NCBI RefSeq assembly: GCF_009856355.1
Contig: NZ_WMEW01000001.1
Location: forward strand, 767,138-831,137
DNA from: Halobacillus litoralis
GTDB taxonomy: Bacteria; Bacillota; Bacilli; Bacillales; Halobacillaceae
Length of the DNA: 64,000 nt
Direction of reading: 5' to 3'
Shown: positions 52,438-61,414 of the stretch, piece after piece
Position numbering within the stretch: position 1 is the stretch's first letter
Layout: each line of letters begins with the position of its first letter
Position numbers and translations under genes: made by a program
The notes under the pieces: model-generated
What the model was told of the DNA's origin: nothing
Seen by the model: only the letters and a program-made list of their open reading frames with translations
Databases searched by the model: none

Positions 52438-52632
52438 TTTAGACCAAAAGTTTTGGATGAACTTTATTGAAAAAGATAATGCAGCCGATCCGACCTCCCA
52501 CTAACAGATAAATGACCTTACTTTTTATGTAATGAAAATTAACATTTTTCTGATATATTCGCATTCTACCACTTTTCTTAGTAGATAGTAAGACAAATTT
52601 AATGGGAATAAATGTCTACAAGGCCTTTTGAG

Positions 52633-52676
52633 CGGTAAAAAAACCATTGTCAGTTTTGACAATGGTTTTTTTACCG
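52633..52676. terminator. Very long palindromic hairpin, probable bidirectional terminator
   Basis: About 20-bp perfect arms (CGGTAAAAAAACCATTGTCA and its complement) with a 4-nt loop. Inner A and T runs give Rho-independent terminator character on both strands. It lies between two divergent genes, where a terminator is unexpected. Confidence 0.7.
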
Positions 52677-52746
52677 GTATACAGCTATACTGGTATGCAT
52701 CATTAGAAAAAGTTTTTTCATACTTTGAGGCAGAGGAATGATGCAT

Positions 52747-52932
52747 ATGGAACCATTAACAAAAGTAGAAGTTTTCCAGGAACTCTATCAACTCATTGAT
52801 TATTATTCAGAGCATCGCGATCACCCCGCAGATCCCGACTTCGACTTCTTCAAAAATGTGAAGTATTACTGTGATCAACTCGACTTGAACTATCAGGAGT
52901 TCATTCGTACGTTCGGTTTAAAACAGCTTTGA
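52747..52932 (+). CDS. Small soluble protein of unknown function
   Basis: A 61-residue acidic, aromatic-rich, probably helical protein (VEVFQELYQLIDYYSEHR, FFKNVKYYCDQLDLNYQEF). GAGG lies 10 nt before this ATG; an ATG three codons earlier (52738) is possible. A terminator follows. Not recognised. Confidence 0.65.
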   Translation: MEPLTKVEVFQELYQLIDYYSEHRDHPADPDFDFFKNVKYYCDQLDLNYQEFIRTFGLKQL

Positions 52933-52946
52933 TGTGTTTGATAAGA

Positions 52947-52969
52947 AGAGCCATACAGGCTCTTTTTTT
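52947..52969 (+). terminator. Terminator
   Basis: AGAGCC/GGCTCT stem followed by seven T. Confidence 0.88.
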
Positions 52970-53093
52970 GTTTTTCATCTTTGGTGTACCCATTCATAAA
53001 AGGTCAGAGCCGTGTTGCAGTATGGCTGATCATTCTATAATAAACTTAAACTGTCTTTAATTAATAACTTAGTAAACCTTCCTTTTCACATAA

Positions 53094-53119
53094 AAAAGCA
53101 GCCACATCGGACTGCTTTT
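53094..53119 (-). terminator. Terminator of the glycan-utilisation operon
   Basis: AAAAGCAG/CTGCTTTT stem with T-run on the minus strand just before the stop of the ROK gene. Confidence 0.85.
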
Positions 53120-53121
53120 CA

Positions 53122-54030
53122 TTATATCTTATCCGCTCCATCCACCAGTGTCTTAAAATGATAGACCGCTCCAACGATGTTGGCGTGGGCCCCGTACCGG
53201 CACATCCCCAGGTTCGGAACAATCTGTGCCTCTTCTATCGAATGACGCAGACCACTCAATTTCTCCTCCACATTCGCCACTAGATCATGGCGGGCGCTGA
53301 TGCCGCCTCCAATTAAAATCACTTCAGGATCATGAGCATACTGAATGTTGTGGATTCCTACAGCAAGCATCGTATAAAATTCATCAATGACTTCCATACA
53401 AAAAGCATCACCGTCTTCCGCCATCTGAAAGACCTGTTCTCCGGTGATCGAAGAAGTCTCGACACCTTGATGCGCTGCCACCTTCCGGACCATCGATGAG
53501 GTCGAAGCAGTTTCACTGAAGGTGTTCAGGCCATTCCCGAGATTCTCCGCATTCACAATCATATAGCCGAACTCCCCGCCGTGGAGATGGGCCCCTTTTT
53601 GGATGCGTCCGTGATGAAGAACCGCACCGCCGATACCTGTCCCGAGTACAACAACCGCAACGTGCCCGATACCAGCTGCTGCTCCGGACCAGTATTCAGC
53701 AAGTGCCGCACAATTGGCGTCATTTTCAATCGTAACGGGACGTTGAAATAGATGCGCCATATCTTCCTTCAAGTTTGGACCGTGGATATACGGGACAGCA
53801 CTGGAACCTTCTATAATCCCCTCTTCCGTGACCGATCCGGGGGAGCTGACGGCTACGCCTTGTAGGTCCCCAGAACATTTTTCGAGAGCCGACTGGATGA
53901 GAGCATACAAGCCTTTCAAGGAGGAGGGCGTCCGTTCTTTCCAATGGCTCAGAATTTCTCCGTCCATCGTCACCTCAGCAAATTTCACATACGTTCCGCC
54001 GATGTCTACACCCAGCAGCTTAGAAGCCAT
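53122..54030 (-). CDS. ROK-family sugar kinase lacking the zinc-binding motif
   Basis: A 302-residue ROK protein. ATP-binding and sugar-binding blocks are VDIGGTYVKFAEV, ENDANCAALAEYW, VVLGTGIGGAVLHHGRIQKG and GGEFGYMIVN. The canonical His after GE-x-G and the CxCGxxGCxE zinc cluster are absent (LGNGLNTFSETAS instead). This is seen in beta-glucoside-kinase-like ROK members. It overlaps the GH1 gene by 11 nt and is the last operon gene. It probably phosphorylates a sugar released or handled by the two glycosidases. Confidence 0.87.
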   Translation of the reverse strand: MASKLLGVDIGGTYVKFAEVTMDGEILSHWKERTPSSLKGLYALIQSALEKCSGDLQGVAVSSPGSVTEEGIIEGSSAVPYIHGPNLKEDMAHLFQRPVTIENDANCAALAEYWSGAAAGIGHVAVVVLGTGIGGAVLHHGRIQKGAHLHGGEFGYMIVNAENLGNGLNTFSETASTSSMVRKVAAHQGVETSSITGEQVFQMAEDGDAFCMEVIDEFYTMLAVGIHNIQYAHDPEVILIGGGISARHDLVANVEEKLSGLRHSIEEAQIVPNLGMCRYGAHANIVGAVYHFKTLVDGADKI

Positions 54031-55393
54031 TGTTCTTGCTCACTCCCTTGAACCAGTGACCGCTTTTTTTCAGGGAACGCTGCTGGGTCTCCACATCCAC
54101 CCTGTAAAAGCCGTAGCGGTTTTTATAGGCGTTCAGCCAAGACCAGTTATCGATGAATGTCCACATGTGGAAACCATAGCAGTTTGATCCCTCCCCGATC
54201 CCTTTATGGAGCCACTTCAAATGCTCTTCGAGAAATTCGATCCGGTAATCATCATGAATCATACCGTCCTCATCCATGAAGCGCTCTTCATCTGAAACCC
54301 CCATCCCGTTCTCTGCGACGTACCACGGGATGTTGTTGTAGTGATCTTTGATATTCAACGCAATATCATAGAGTCCCTTTTCATAGATTTCCCAGCCTCT
54401 GTATGGATTCATCCGGCGCTCCGGCCATACATACGGATCGAAGAAATGCTCAGGAAGAGCCGGATTGGATACCGGGTGTTCTTTCGCCTGTACACGGCGC
54501 GGCTGATAATAGTTCACACCTAAAAAGTCCACCGTATGAGAAGCGATCGTCTCCATATCCCCCTCCACATAGTCGGGAAGCATGTGATGCTGGTTTAACA
54601 GAGCGGTCAGATCCGCTGGGTAACGGCCGAGCACTGAAGGATCCAGAAAGCTTCGGTTGAAGAAAAGATCCGCCGTTTCCGCCGCTTTTTCGTCAGCTTC
54701 ATCATCGCTGCGCGGGTACGAGGGCGTAAGGTTTAAAATGATGCCGATCTTTCCATCGTGGCCCAGCTTTCTATACTGTTCAATAGCTTTGGCACTGGCA
54801 AGCATGGAGTGAAAAGCGACTTGAACCGCCCGCTTCATATCAATGATGCATGGGTAGTGATAATGGTTAAGGTAGCCCATTTCCACGGGAACGATCGGTT
54901 CGTTGAACGTCGTCCAGTCTTTCACCTGACCGCCAAACAGCCGGAAGGCCTCCTTCGCATAATGAACGTAGGCTTCCACGACTTCCCGGCTTTCCCAGCC
55001 ACCTTTTTCCTGAAGATGTAGAGGCATATCAAAATGATAGAGGTTGATGATCGGCCGGATGCCTTTTTCCAACAATTCATCAATAAGCGATTGATAAAAC
55101 TGGACCGCTTCCGGATTGACGTTACGACCATCCGGAATGAGACGCGCCCATGACAGGGAGGTGCGGAAGGAATTCATTCCAATATCCGCCATCCGCTGGA
55201 CATCTGCTTTGAATTGGTGATAGAAATCAGAAGCGGCGCCTGGACCAACCTCTTGAAAAAATTTCTCCGGTTCGATGGTATACCAGTAATCCCAGATGTT
55301 CTGTGCTTTTCCGCCTTCCTGTGAAGCCCCTTCCGTCTGTGTAGCGGAGGATGCGGCTCCCCATAGAAATCCTTCCGGAAATGAATAGTCCAT
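54020..55393 (-). CDS. Glycoside hydrolase family 1 (beta-glucosidase / 6-phospho-beta-glucosidase type)
   Basis: A 457-residue GH1 enzyme. Catalytic residues are Glu165 (TFNEP, acid/base) and Glu361 (VAENG, nucleophile). The start FPEGFLWGAASSATQTEG is typical. Near the C-terminus DNWSWLNAYKNRYGF has Ser where plain beta-glucosidases have Glu in DNxEW, as in 6-phospho enzymes, but the Lys-Lys-Arg-Tyr set is only partly kept. Specificity is therefore open; beta-mannosidase activity would also suit the neighbouring GH125. The ATG at 55393 has GGAGGAG upstream. Confidence 0.92.
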   Translation of the reverse strand: MDYSFPEGFLWGAASSATQTEGASQEGGKAQNIWDYWYTIEPEKFFQEVGPGAASDFYHQFKADVQRMADIGMNSFRTSLSWARLIPDGRNVNPEAVQFYQSLIDELLEKGIRPIINLYHFDMPLHLQEKGGWESREVVEAYVHYAKEAFRLFGGQVKDWTTFNEPIVPVEMGYLNHYHYPCIIDMKRAVQVAFHSMLASAKAIEQYRKLGHDGKIGIILNLTPSYPRSDDEADEKAAETADLFFNRSFLDPSVLGRYPADLTALLNQHHMLPDYVEGDMETIASHTVDFLGVNYYQPRRVQAKEHPVSNPALPEHFFDPYVWPERRMNPYRGWEIYEKGLYDIALNIKDHYNNIPWYVAENGMGVSDEERFMDEDGMIHDDYRIEFLEEHLKWLHKGIGEGSNCYGFHMWTFIDNWSWLNAYKNRYGFYRVDVETQQRSLKKSGHWFKGVSKNNGF

Positions 55394-55412
55394 TTCAACT
55401 CCTCCTCTCTTT

Positions 55413-56693
55413 TTAGATGGCTTTGTTGTCGATGGCATGAAGAATGGCCTTGGCACACATGCTGTTGGACCAGGCGAACCATTCCCTCGTATACATGGAT
55501 GGGTCATCCGGGTGGAAGCCTTCATGCATATAGCCGGTGCCGGCATCTGTCCGCTCCAGCATATCAATCAAGCGCTTCAACTCCTCCGGGTCGTTCGTCG
55601 TGAGCGCCTGCATCGAGATTCCGAGATGCCAGACGTATCCTTCCGGGGTATGCGGGCTCCCCAGCCCTTCAGCATACGCTCCTGTATAAAAGTAGGGATT
55701 ATCCTTACTCAAAATAAATCGGCGCGTATTTTGATAAATGGGATCATCCATCGGGCGGTAGCCTATATACGGAATCGATAACAGACTCGGTGTGCCCGCA
55801 TCATCCATGAGCGCGTAGCTTCCGTACCCGTCTGTTTCATACGCATAAATCTTCCCGAATTCGGGGTGCAAGTACGTGCCGTGAATCTGGATTCCTTGAT
55901 CGATCTCCTTATGCAGCTTGGTCAGGCGTCTTAACAGCCTCTGCTGGTTGCCCTTGTAGCGAAGCATTTCTGCCATTTTTCCAAGGACGACAACCGCGAA
56001 CATATTGGCCGGGATGTGATAGCCGTACGCGCACGCATCGTCGCTTGGACGGAAGCCGGACCACGTCATTCCTGTGTAGCGGACCCGCGTCCCCCTTCCG
56101 TTGTTTTTCAATGTATCAATATCGGGACAGTCGTCTCGTTCAAATGTATAGCTCGATCTCTTTTCATGGTCCTGTTCGATTTCCCACACCGTCACAACCA
56201 TATGAAGCGCGTGCAGAAACGATGGGCCAAGGATCGTATCATCTCTCGTCTGTTTCCAGTATTCATAAATCAGGTTCAGGGAAAAGCATAAGGAATCGAG
56301 CTCATACTTACGCTCCCACACCCAAGCGGTCATCTCCGCTTTGTCTACATCATTCCAGTGCGCATGGTTGGGCGCCTCATTGAAGGCATTCGTGTAAGGG
56401 TCGTGCTGAATGTAAAACAAATGCCTGTCGATTAATCCTCGGATCAAACTCCGAAGGTCCCTGTCGATGGACAGATACGGAAGGTATGGACTGACCTGCT
56501 CGGCTGAATCCCTCAGCCACATGGCCGGGATATCTCCGGTAAAAACGAAGGTCGTGCCATCATCGAGCAGCTTTGTTGTCGTTTCCAGCGTGTTCGGAAA
56601 GCAGTTTTGAAAAAGCTGCTGCAATTGAGGTCGATGGCTGAGCTGTTCAGAGGTCTGGTCGATTACATCATAAATAACTGGTGGTAATTTCAT
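55413..56693 (-). CDS. Glycoside hydrolase family 125 (exo-alpha-1,6-mannosidase)
   Basis: A 426-residue protein of the former DUF1237 family. Blocks TFVFTGDIPAMWLRDSAEQVSPYLP, APNHAHWNDVDKAEMTAWVWERKYELDSLC and TGMTWSGFRPSDDACAYGYHIPANMFA are diagnostic. Known members release non-reducing alpha-1,6-mannose, for example from N-glycans, by inversion. No signal peptide, so it acts on imported oligosaccharides. It lies 4 nt after the permease gene and 19 nt before GH1. Confidence 0.93.
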   Translation of the reverse strand: MKLPPVIYDVIDQTSEQLSHRPQLQQLFQNCFPNTLETTTKLLDDGTTFVFTGDIPAMWLRDSAEQVSPYLPYLSIDRDLRSLIRGLIDRHLFYIQHDPYTNAFNEAPNHAHWNDVDKAEMTAWVWERKYELDSLCFSLNLIYEYWKQTRDDTILGPSFLHALHMVVTVWEIEQDHEKRSSYTFERDDCPDIDTLKNNGRGTRVRYTGMTWSGFRPSDDACAYGYHIPANMFAVVVLGKMAEMLRYKGNQQRLLRRLTKLHKEIDQGIQIHGTYLHPEFGKIYAYETDGYGSYALMDDAGTPSLLSIPYIGYRPMDDPIYQNTRRFILSKDNPYFYTGAYAEGLGSPHTPEGYVWHLGISMQALTTNDPEELKRLIDMLERTDAGTGYMHEGFHPDDPSMYTREWFAWSNSMCAKAILHAIDNKAI

Positions 56694-56697
56694 CTGC

Positions 56698-57528
56698 TTA
56701 TCCTTTCACGGCACCTGCCGTCATGCCTTTAATAATTTTCTTATAGAATGCGAGGTAGACGATCAGGACAGGAAGCACAGTGACCGACATGGCCGCCATC
56801 ATCTGCGGGTAGTTCACGGTATACTGGCCGTTGAAATTCGTCAGCCCGACCGGCAGTGTCCGCAGCTCCGGGCTCTGGATCAGCACGAGAGCGAACGGGA
56901 ATTCATTCCAAGCGTATAAAAAGCTTAAAATTGTAGCGGTAGCGATGACCGGACCGGCCATCGGGAATATGACTTTGAAAATAATCTGAAACGTACTACA
57001 ACCGTCCATGATTGCCGCTTCTTCAATTTCTTTCGGAATCTGCTTGATGAACGTTTCGAATAAGAAAATTGCAATCGGCAGTCCGAACGCGACATACGGA
57101 AGGATGAGTGTATACGGCTGGTTCAGCAGACCTGTGCTTCGAAACTCAATGAAAATCGGGACCAGAAGGCCGTGAATCGGAATCAGCATCCCGAACAAAA
57201 AGAGTACATAAATGATCGTTCTCCCCGGAAAGGCGAAGCGGGCAAGCATGTACCCGATGATGAACGCGAGAAATATGATTAAGAATACCGAAATGAAACT
57301 GATGTACACGCTGTTAAAAAAGTAGTTGTGCAGCTGACCGATTTTGAACGCCTCCACGTAGTTGGAGAAGTTCCATTCCGACGGCAGCGACAAGATGTTC
57401 AGCGTAAACTCGGACTGCGTTTTAAAGGATGAATAGATCATCCAGACAATCGGAAAAATGGCCGAAAGGGAGAAAATGAAAAGCAGAGTGTTCAACGTCG
57501 ATTTTCCAATCCAGGCAAAAGCCCTCAT
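56698..57528 (-). CDS. ABC sugar transporter permease (MalG type)
   Basis: A 276-residue permease with six helices and the EAA loop EEAAIMDGCSTFQIIFKVIFPMAGP. The ATG at 57528 overlaps the stop of the partner permease by 4 nt and follows GGAGGGGAG. It forms the channel with the 57525 product. The ATP-binding subunit is not encoded here, so a shared MsmX-type ATPase is likely. Confidence 0.93.
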   Translation of the reverse strand: MRAFAWIGKSTLNTLLFIFSLSAIFPIVWMIYSSFKTQSEFTLNILSLPSEWNFSNYVEAFKIGQLHNYFFNSVYISFISVFLIIFLAFIIGYMLARFAFPGRTIIYVLFLFGMLIPIHGLLVPIFIEFRSTGLLNQPYTLILPYVAFGLPIAIFLFETFIKQIPKEIEEAAIMDGCSTFQIIFKVIFPMAGPVIATATILSFLYAWNEFPFALVLIQSPELRTLPVGLTNFNGQYTVNYPQMMAAMSVTVLPVLIVYLAFYKKIIKGMTAGAVKG

Positions 57529-58412
57529 TCTTCTCCCCTCCTTCCTATCCATTGACTGATGCCGATCAGCAGTAAACTGAGGACCAGCATTCCGATGGAA
57601 ACGGCACTGCCGTACCCTAATTCAAAGCGTTCAAAGGATACATCATAGGCATACTGCGCCATCACCGTCGAACTGTTTCCAGGTCCGCCACCGGTCATGA
57701 CGAAGATGTGATCGAATACTTTCATGTTGCCGGCAATACAAAGCATGATCGCGACTTTAAAGGTGTTTTTTAGCATTGGCAGCGTAATGTACAACGTCTG
57801 CTTCCACGAGGAAGCTCCGTCGATTTCGGCTGCTTCGTAGAGCTCATCCGGGATATTCTGCATCGCCGCCATGAAAATGATCATGTAGAAGCCGATAAAC
57901 TGCCAGATCAGCGGGATCGTGACCGCTCCCATGACGATATCCGGATCATCCAGCCAAGGCAGCACCCAGCCTTCCAGCCCGACCGCCTTTAGGACAAAGT
58001 TCAAAAGCCCGTAATTCTGGTTGTAGACCATCGACCATAAAAATCCGATGATGACTGCTGCCAGCACGGTCGGAATGAACAGGACCGTTCGGTGGAACTG
58101 CTTGAACTTCACCCAGGACCGTGTCAAAAGGACACTGATGAAAAAGGCGATGCCCACCTGCCCAATCACACTCATGATAATGATAAATACGTTGTTTCCA
58201 AATGACGTCCAAAACACCTGATCCCTCAGCAGCTCTCTGAAGTTATCCACCCCTACGAAGGTCAGGTTCGGTCCACCCGACCAGTCGTAGAAGCTGTACC
58301 GTACAGCCATCAGCAGCGGTATGAGGACAACAAAGGCATAAATCGCAAGCCCCGGGAGCAGGTAAAGATAAATTTTGCGGTTACTCGGTTTGATTGCGCT
58401 TTTACCTACCAT
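57525..58412 (-). CDS. ABC sugar transporter permease (MalF/UgpA type)
   Basis: A 295-residue permease with six helices and the EAA loop YEAAEIDGASSWKQTLYITLPMLKN. It lies 21 nt after the binding-protein gene. Carbohydrate uptake CUT1 subfamily. Confidence 0.93.
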   Translation of the reverse strand: MVGKSAIKPSNRKIYLYLLPGLAIYAFVVLIPLLMAVRYSFYDWSGGPNLTFVGVDNFRELLRDQVFWTSFGNNVFIIIMSVIGQVGIAFFISVLLTRSWVKFKQFHRTVLFIPTVLAAVIIGFLWSMVYNQNYGLLNFVLKAVGLEGWVLPWLDDPDIVMGAVTIPLIWQFIGFYMIIFMAAMQNIPDELYEAAEIDGASSWKQTLYITLPMLKNTFKVAIMLCIAGNMKVFDHIFVMTGGGPGNSSTVMAQYAYDVSFERFELGYGSAVSIGMLVLSLLLIGISQWIGRRGEE

Positions 58413-58433
58413 CCAATCACCTTCAACCCAATG

Positions 58434-59735
58434 TTATTGGCTTCCTTTCTCATACTCCGCCTGAATATTGGCAGCCGCTTCCTCCGGAGATACCTGACCG
58501 ATCGTCATGTTCTGAAGGTTGGTATTCATCACTTCGATCAACGCCGGATCAAGCATGGTGTCATAAATCGGTACGTACTGATTGTTTTCAACAACACTCA
58601 AAATCTTCTTCGTCATATCCGGAATGTCCATCTCTTCTTTACCAGGAACCGTCACAGCCGGAATCTGTCCTTTTTCGAGAATCAGCTTCCCTGCTTCCTG
58701 ATTCGTCAAGTGCTCAACAAGCTTCTTAATGTCCGCCAGCTTCTCATCGGAGACATTGGCGTTGACCGCATAAGCCCAGCCCCCACCACCGGAAAGGGTA
58801 TCCGGCTCAGCCGCACCCGGAAGCTCTGGGAAGATCGCCACTTCGGTTGCCGCAAGGACATCCTCAGGAGCACTGTTTGTGATCGTGCCCGCAGCCCAGT
58901 CTCCTTCGATGAACATCGCCGCTTCCTTGTTCATGTACATCGCCTGTTGTTCACTGTTATCAATGCTGTTCATGTTGTCGTTAAAGGCTTCATTTTTCGC
59001 AAGCTCATCAATCGCTACCAGGGCCTGGACGAACGAATCATCCGTAAAGGCCGCACCTTCATGATTCAAGATGCTCTGGAACCAGTCTGTCCCGGTGTAG
59101 CGGCTTCCGAGCGTACTGAGGTAGCTGGAATTCAACACCCATTTTCCTTTGTTTCCGAGAGCAATCGGTGTAATGCCTTCTTCCTTCAGCGTGTCGACCG
59201 CATCCATGAAGCCCGCCCAGTCCTGTGGGAATTCTTCGATACCGGCCTGCTCAAACAGATCTTTGTTGTAGTAGATCAAGTGTGTCGCCCCGCCTGATAC
59301 CGGAATGCCGTACGTGCTGTCCTCCACTTGGAACGGTGTCAGCGTACCATCGACAAAAGTATCTTCACGCCCTTCCAGAAAATCGTCGAGCGCGATGATC
59401 TGCCCGTTTTCTGAGAAGGTCTTCGTCATCGAACCCTTAATGAGGAACAGATCAGGAAGCTCGTTCCCTGCCGCCAGCGTTTTGATTTTCGTTTCGTAGT
59501 TATCGTGGGACTGGATTTCCTCTTCAATTGTGATGTCCCCGTTCGCTTCCTTGAATTCCTCCAGCTTCTCCAGCTGTGCGGTTGGCGCCGGTTCATTCAG
59601 CTCTTTATTGTAATAGTGCATCATGGAAACAGCGCTGCTTCCTCCATCCTCCCCGTCGGCTTCCCCCTGCGAACAGGCCGCCAGCAATAAGACCAACATC
59701 ATGAGAAGAACACCTTTAACAGATAACGACTTCAT
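58434..59735 (-). CDS. ABC sugar-binding lipoprotein
   Basis: A 433-residue CUT1 extracellular solute-binding protein with lipobox LLAAC (Cys21). Blocks PDLFLIKGSMTKTFSENGQIIALDDFL and AAMFIEGDWAAGTI are typical. It probably binds an oligosaccharide containing mannose or glucose, by association with GH125 and GH1. A cre site overlaps its promoter region. Confidence 0.92.
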   Translation of the reverse strand: MKSLSVKGVLLMMLVLLLAACSQGEADGEDGGSSAVSMMHYYNKELNEPAPTAQLEKLEEFKEANGDITIEEEIQSHDNYETKIKTLAAGNELPDLFLIKGSMTKTFSENGQIIALDDFLEGREDTFVDGTLTPFQVEDSTYGIPVSGGATHLIYYNKDLFEQAGIEEFPQDWAGFMDAVDTLKEEGITPIALGNKGKWVLNSSYLSTLGSRYTGTDWFQSILNHEGAAFTDDSFVQALVAIDELAKNEAFNDNMNSIDNSEQQAMYMNKEAAMFIEGDWAAGTITNSAPEDVLAATEVAIFPELPGAAEPDTLSGGGGWAYAVNANVSDEKLADIKKLVEHLTNQEAGKLILEKGQIPAVTVPGKEEMDIPDMTKKILSVVENNQYVPIYDTMLDPALIEVMNTNLQNMTIGQVSPEEAAANIQAEYEKGSQ

Positions 59736-59773
59736 GATTCCATCCCCCTTAGGAAAATTAGATTATAGCCAAA

Positions 59774-59787
59774 TTATAGCGCTTACA
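59774..59787 (-). promoter_or_regulatory. cre site (CcpA operator) of the glycan operon
   Basis: On the minus strand TGTAAGCGCTATAA matches the cre core TGWAARCGYTWW; only the final CW pair deviates. It overlaps TATAAT elements of the likely promoter, predicting repression by CcpA in preferred sugars. Confidence 0.72.
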
Positions 59788-59836
59788 CTTTAATGTGAAT
59801 GCCTTCAATTTTGCGCATTCATCTTCATTTTTGTTC

Positions 59837-59862
59837 AAAAAAAGACATTCATATCGAATGCC
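59837..59862 (-). terminator. Terminator of the two-component gene pair
   Basis: GGCATTC/GAATGTC stem with a T7 tract on the minus strand; the stem overlaps the last codons of the regulator gene. Confidence 0.75.
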
Positions 59863-61414
59863 TTTCCAAATTCGCCTTGTATTCTTTTGGCGTCAGGCCG
59901 ACGTTTGCTTTAAAGACCTTCACAAAATATTTATAATCCGGGTAGCCCGTTTCCTCGGCGACCTTGTAAATCGGCAGCGCCGGAGAGGCCTTGAACATCT
60001 GCTTCGCCTTCTCCACCCGGTATTCATTCAGCCACTTCACAAACGTCGTCCCCGTCTCCTTTTTAAACATCCGGCTCAGATGCGAAGGCGAAACGAAGGA
60101 GTACTTCGCTAGTTCATCGAGTGTGAGCGGCTCATCATAATGTGCCTCCAAATAGTGAATCGTCCGCAAGACGAGCGTATTGCCGTGATTCTCCCGCCAC
60201 ACCTCCGCCTCTTTCAACAGCTCAGCGAAGTTGGTCACCATCAGCTCCTCCATATCCTTCAAGTTGTCAAAACGGTTCAACGCTGTAAAAAGATCCTCTG
60301 CTTTCACCGGGAGCTGGGTGTCCTCCCTTGTGTAGAGGAGAAGCTTCAAGCACCACGTCCGGACTTCGGGGAGCGGAGTGCGCGAAAGTTTAAAAGCACG
60401 GAACTGCTGCTGGAGCGCTTTTTTCACGTGCCCCGTATTTCCTTCGTTGATGGCTTTCATAAACGAAGGACCGTCAAAAGGAGCGCCGTCGCCGGCATGC
60501 TTGAGCTCCTCCCTCTGACCCGCAGCCATATAGATGGTATCTTTTCCTTCATAGCGTTTCCGTAAGAGCGCCGCTTTCGCTTCCTGCATCGGAAAAGGAA
60601 GCACCCGGGCATCCTGGAACTCGCGGCTCATGCCAATGGTAATACTGACCTGATAAGCTTCCTTCACTTTGTGGCGGAGCGCATGAAGGAGCGGCTTCAA
60701 ATTCAAGCTCTGAACACTACTGACGATGGCCCCGCACCAGAATGCATGAACAGGCCAGAACTGAACGGTATACTCTGACGGCATCTCCTCGTCCAGAAAA
60801 AGCTGAACATCACGATAAAGCCTTTGGAAATCCTCCACCTTCCACGTTTCTTTCAGGATCGGGTAATCATCCACCTCTACAAAAAAGAGGCGGTACTTTC
60901 CTTCCATGAAGGAGATGCCTAGCTCACCTGACCGCTGCCAGAGAGTGTCGGAAACAAAGCCGTCCTCCTTCATCAGGCTGTTGAACCACTCCGTTCGCTC
61001 CTGATCCTGCGCTTTCGCCAACGTCTCGGACTTGGACTCGCGGTCCTTCTTCTGCAAGGCAATTCTCGCCATCACAGCGGCAATTTCCTTTTTATCAATC
61101 GGTTTGATCAAATATTCCGTCACACCGAGACGGATTGCTTTTTGGGCATAGTCGAATTCCTGATAGCCGCTCAGTAAAATTGTAAAAAGGCCGGGGGAGT
61201 CTTCCTTCAGCTTCTGCAGAAGGGTTAAGCCATCCATCTTCGGCATGCGGATGTCCGTCATGACCACATCCGGTTGAAAGTGAGACAGCCTGTCCAACGC
61301 CTCCTGCCCGTTTTTTGCGGCTTCCACTTCGGTCACCCCAAGCTCGTCCCAGTTCATCGATGTGACCAGCCCTCTCCTAATGACCGCTTCATCTTCAACA
61401 ATCAACAACTTCAT
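59849..61414 (-). CDS. AraC-type response regulator (YesN-like)
   Basis: A 521-residue regulator with an N-terminal receiver (phospho-acceptor Asp54 in MTDIRMPKMDG, Lys in LIKPID), a long linker and a C-terminal AraC DNA-binding domain at about 415-515 (DELAKYSFVSPSHLSRMFKKETG). The start overlaps the kinase stop by 4 nt. It most likely activates the sugar operon next to it. Confidence 0.94.
   Translation of the reverse strand: MKLLIVEDEAVIRRGLVTSMNWDELGVTEVEAAKNGQEALDRLSHFQPDVVMTDIRMPKMDGLTLLQKLKEDSPGLFTILLSGYQEFDYAQKAIRLGVTEYLIKPIDKKEIAAVMARIALQKKDRESKSETLAKAQDQERTEWFNSLMKEDGFVSDTLWQRSGELGISFMEGKYRLFFVEVDDYPILKETWKVEDFQRLYRDVQLFLDEEMPSEYTVQFWPVHAFWCGAIVSSVQSLNLKPLLHALRHKVKEAYQVSITIGMSREFQDARVLPFPMQEAKAALLRKRYEGKDTIYMAAGQREELKHAGDGAPFDGPSFMKAINEGNTGHVKKALQQQFRAFKLSRTPLPEVRTWCLKLLLYTREDTQLPVKAEDLFTALNRFDNLKDMEELMVTNFAELLKEAEVWRENHGNTLVLRTIHYLEAHYDEPLTLDELAKYSFVSPSHLSRMFKKETGTTFVKWLNEYRVEKAKQMFKASPALPIYKVAEETGYPDYKYFVKVFKANVGLTPKEYKANLERHSI

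Larger units (their letters stand above)
52360..52746. other. Intergenic region upstream of dctP
   Basis: AT-rich, no gene supported. It holds the operon promoter region (minus strand), an inverted repeat at 52419 and a long palindromic hairpin at 52633. No riboswitch recognised. Confidence 0.5.

Noticed and set aside
58431..59297. Plus-strand frame of 288 codons across the sugar-binding lipoprotein
   Set aside because: Reverse shadow; the lipoprotein with lipobox and operon context is clear.
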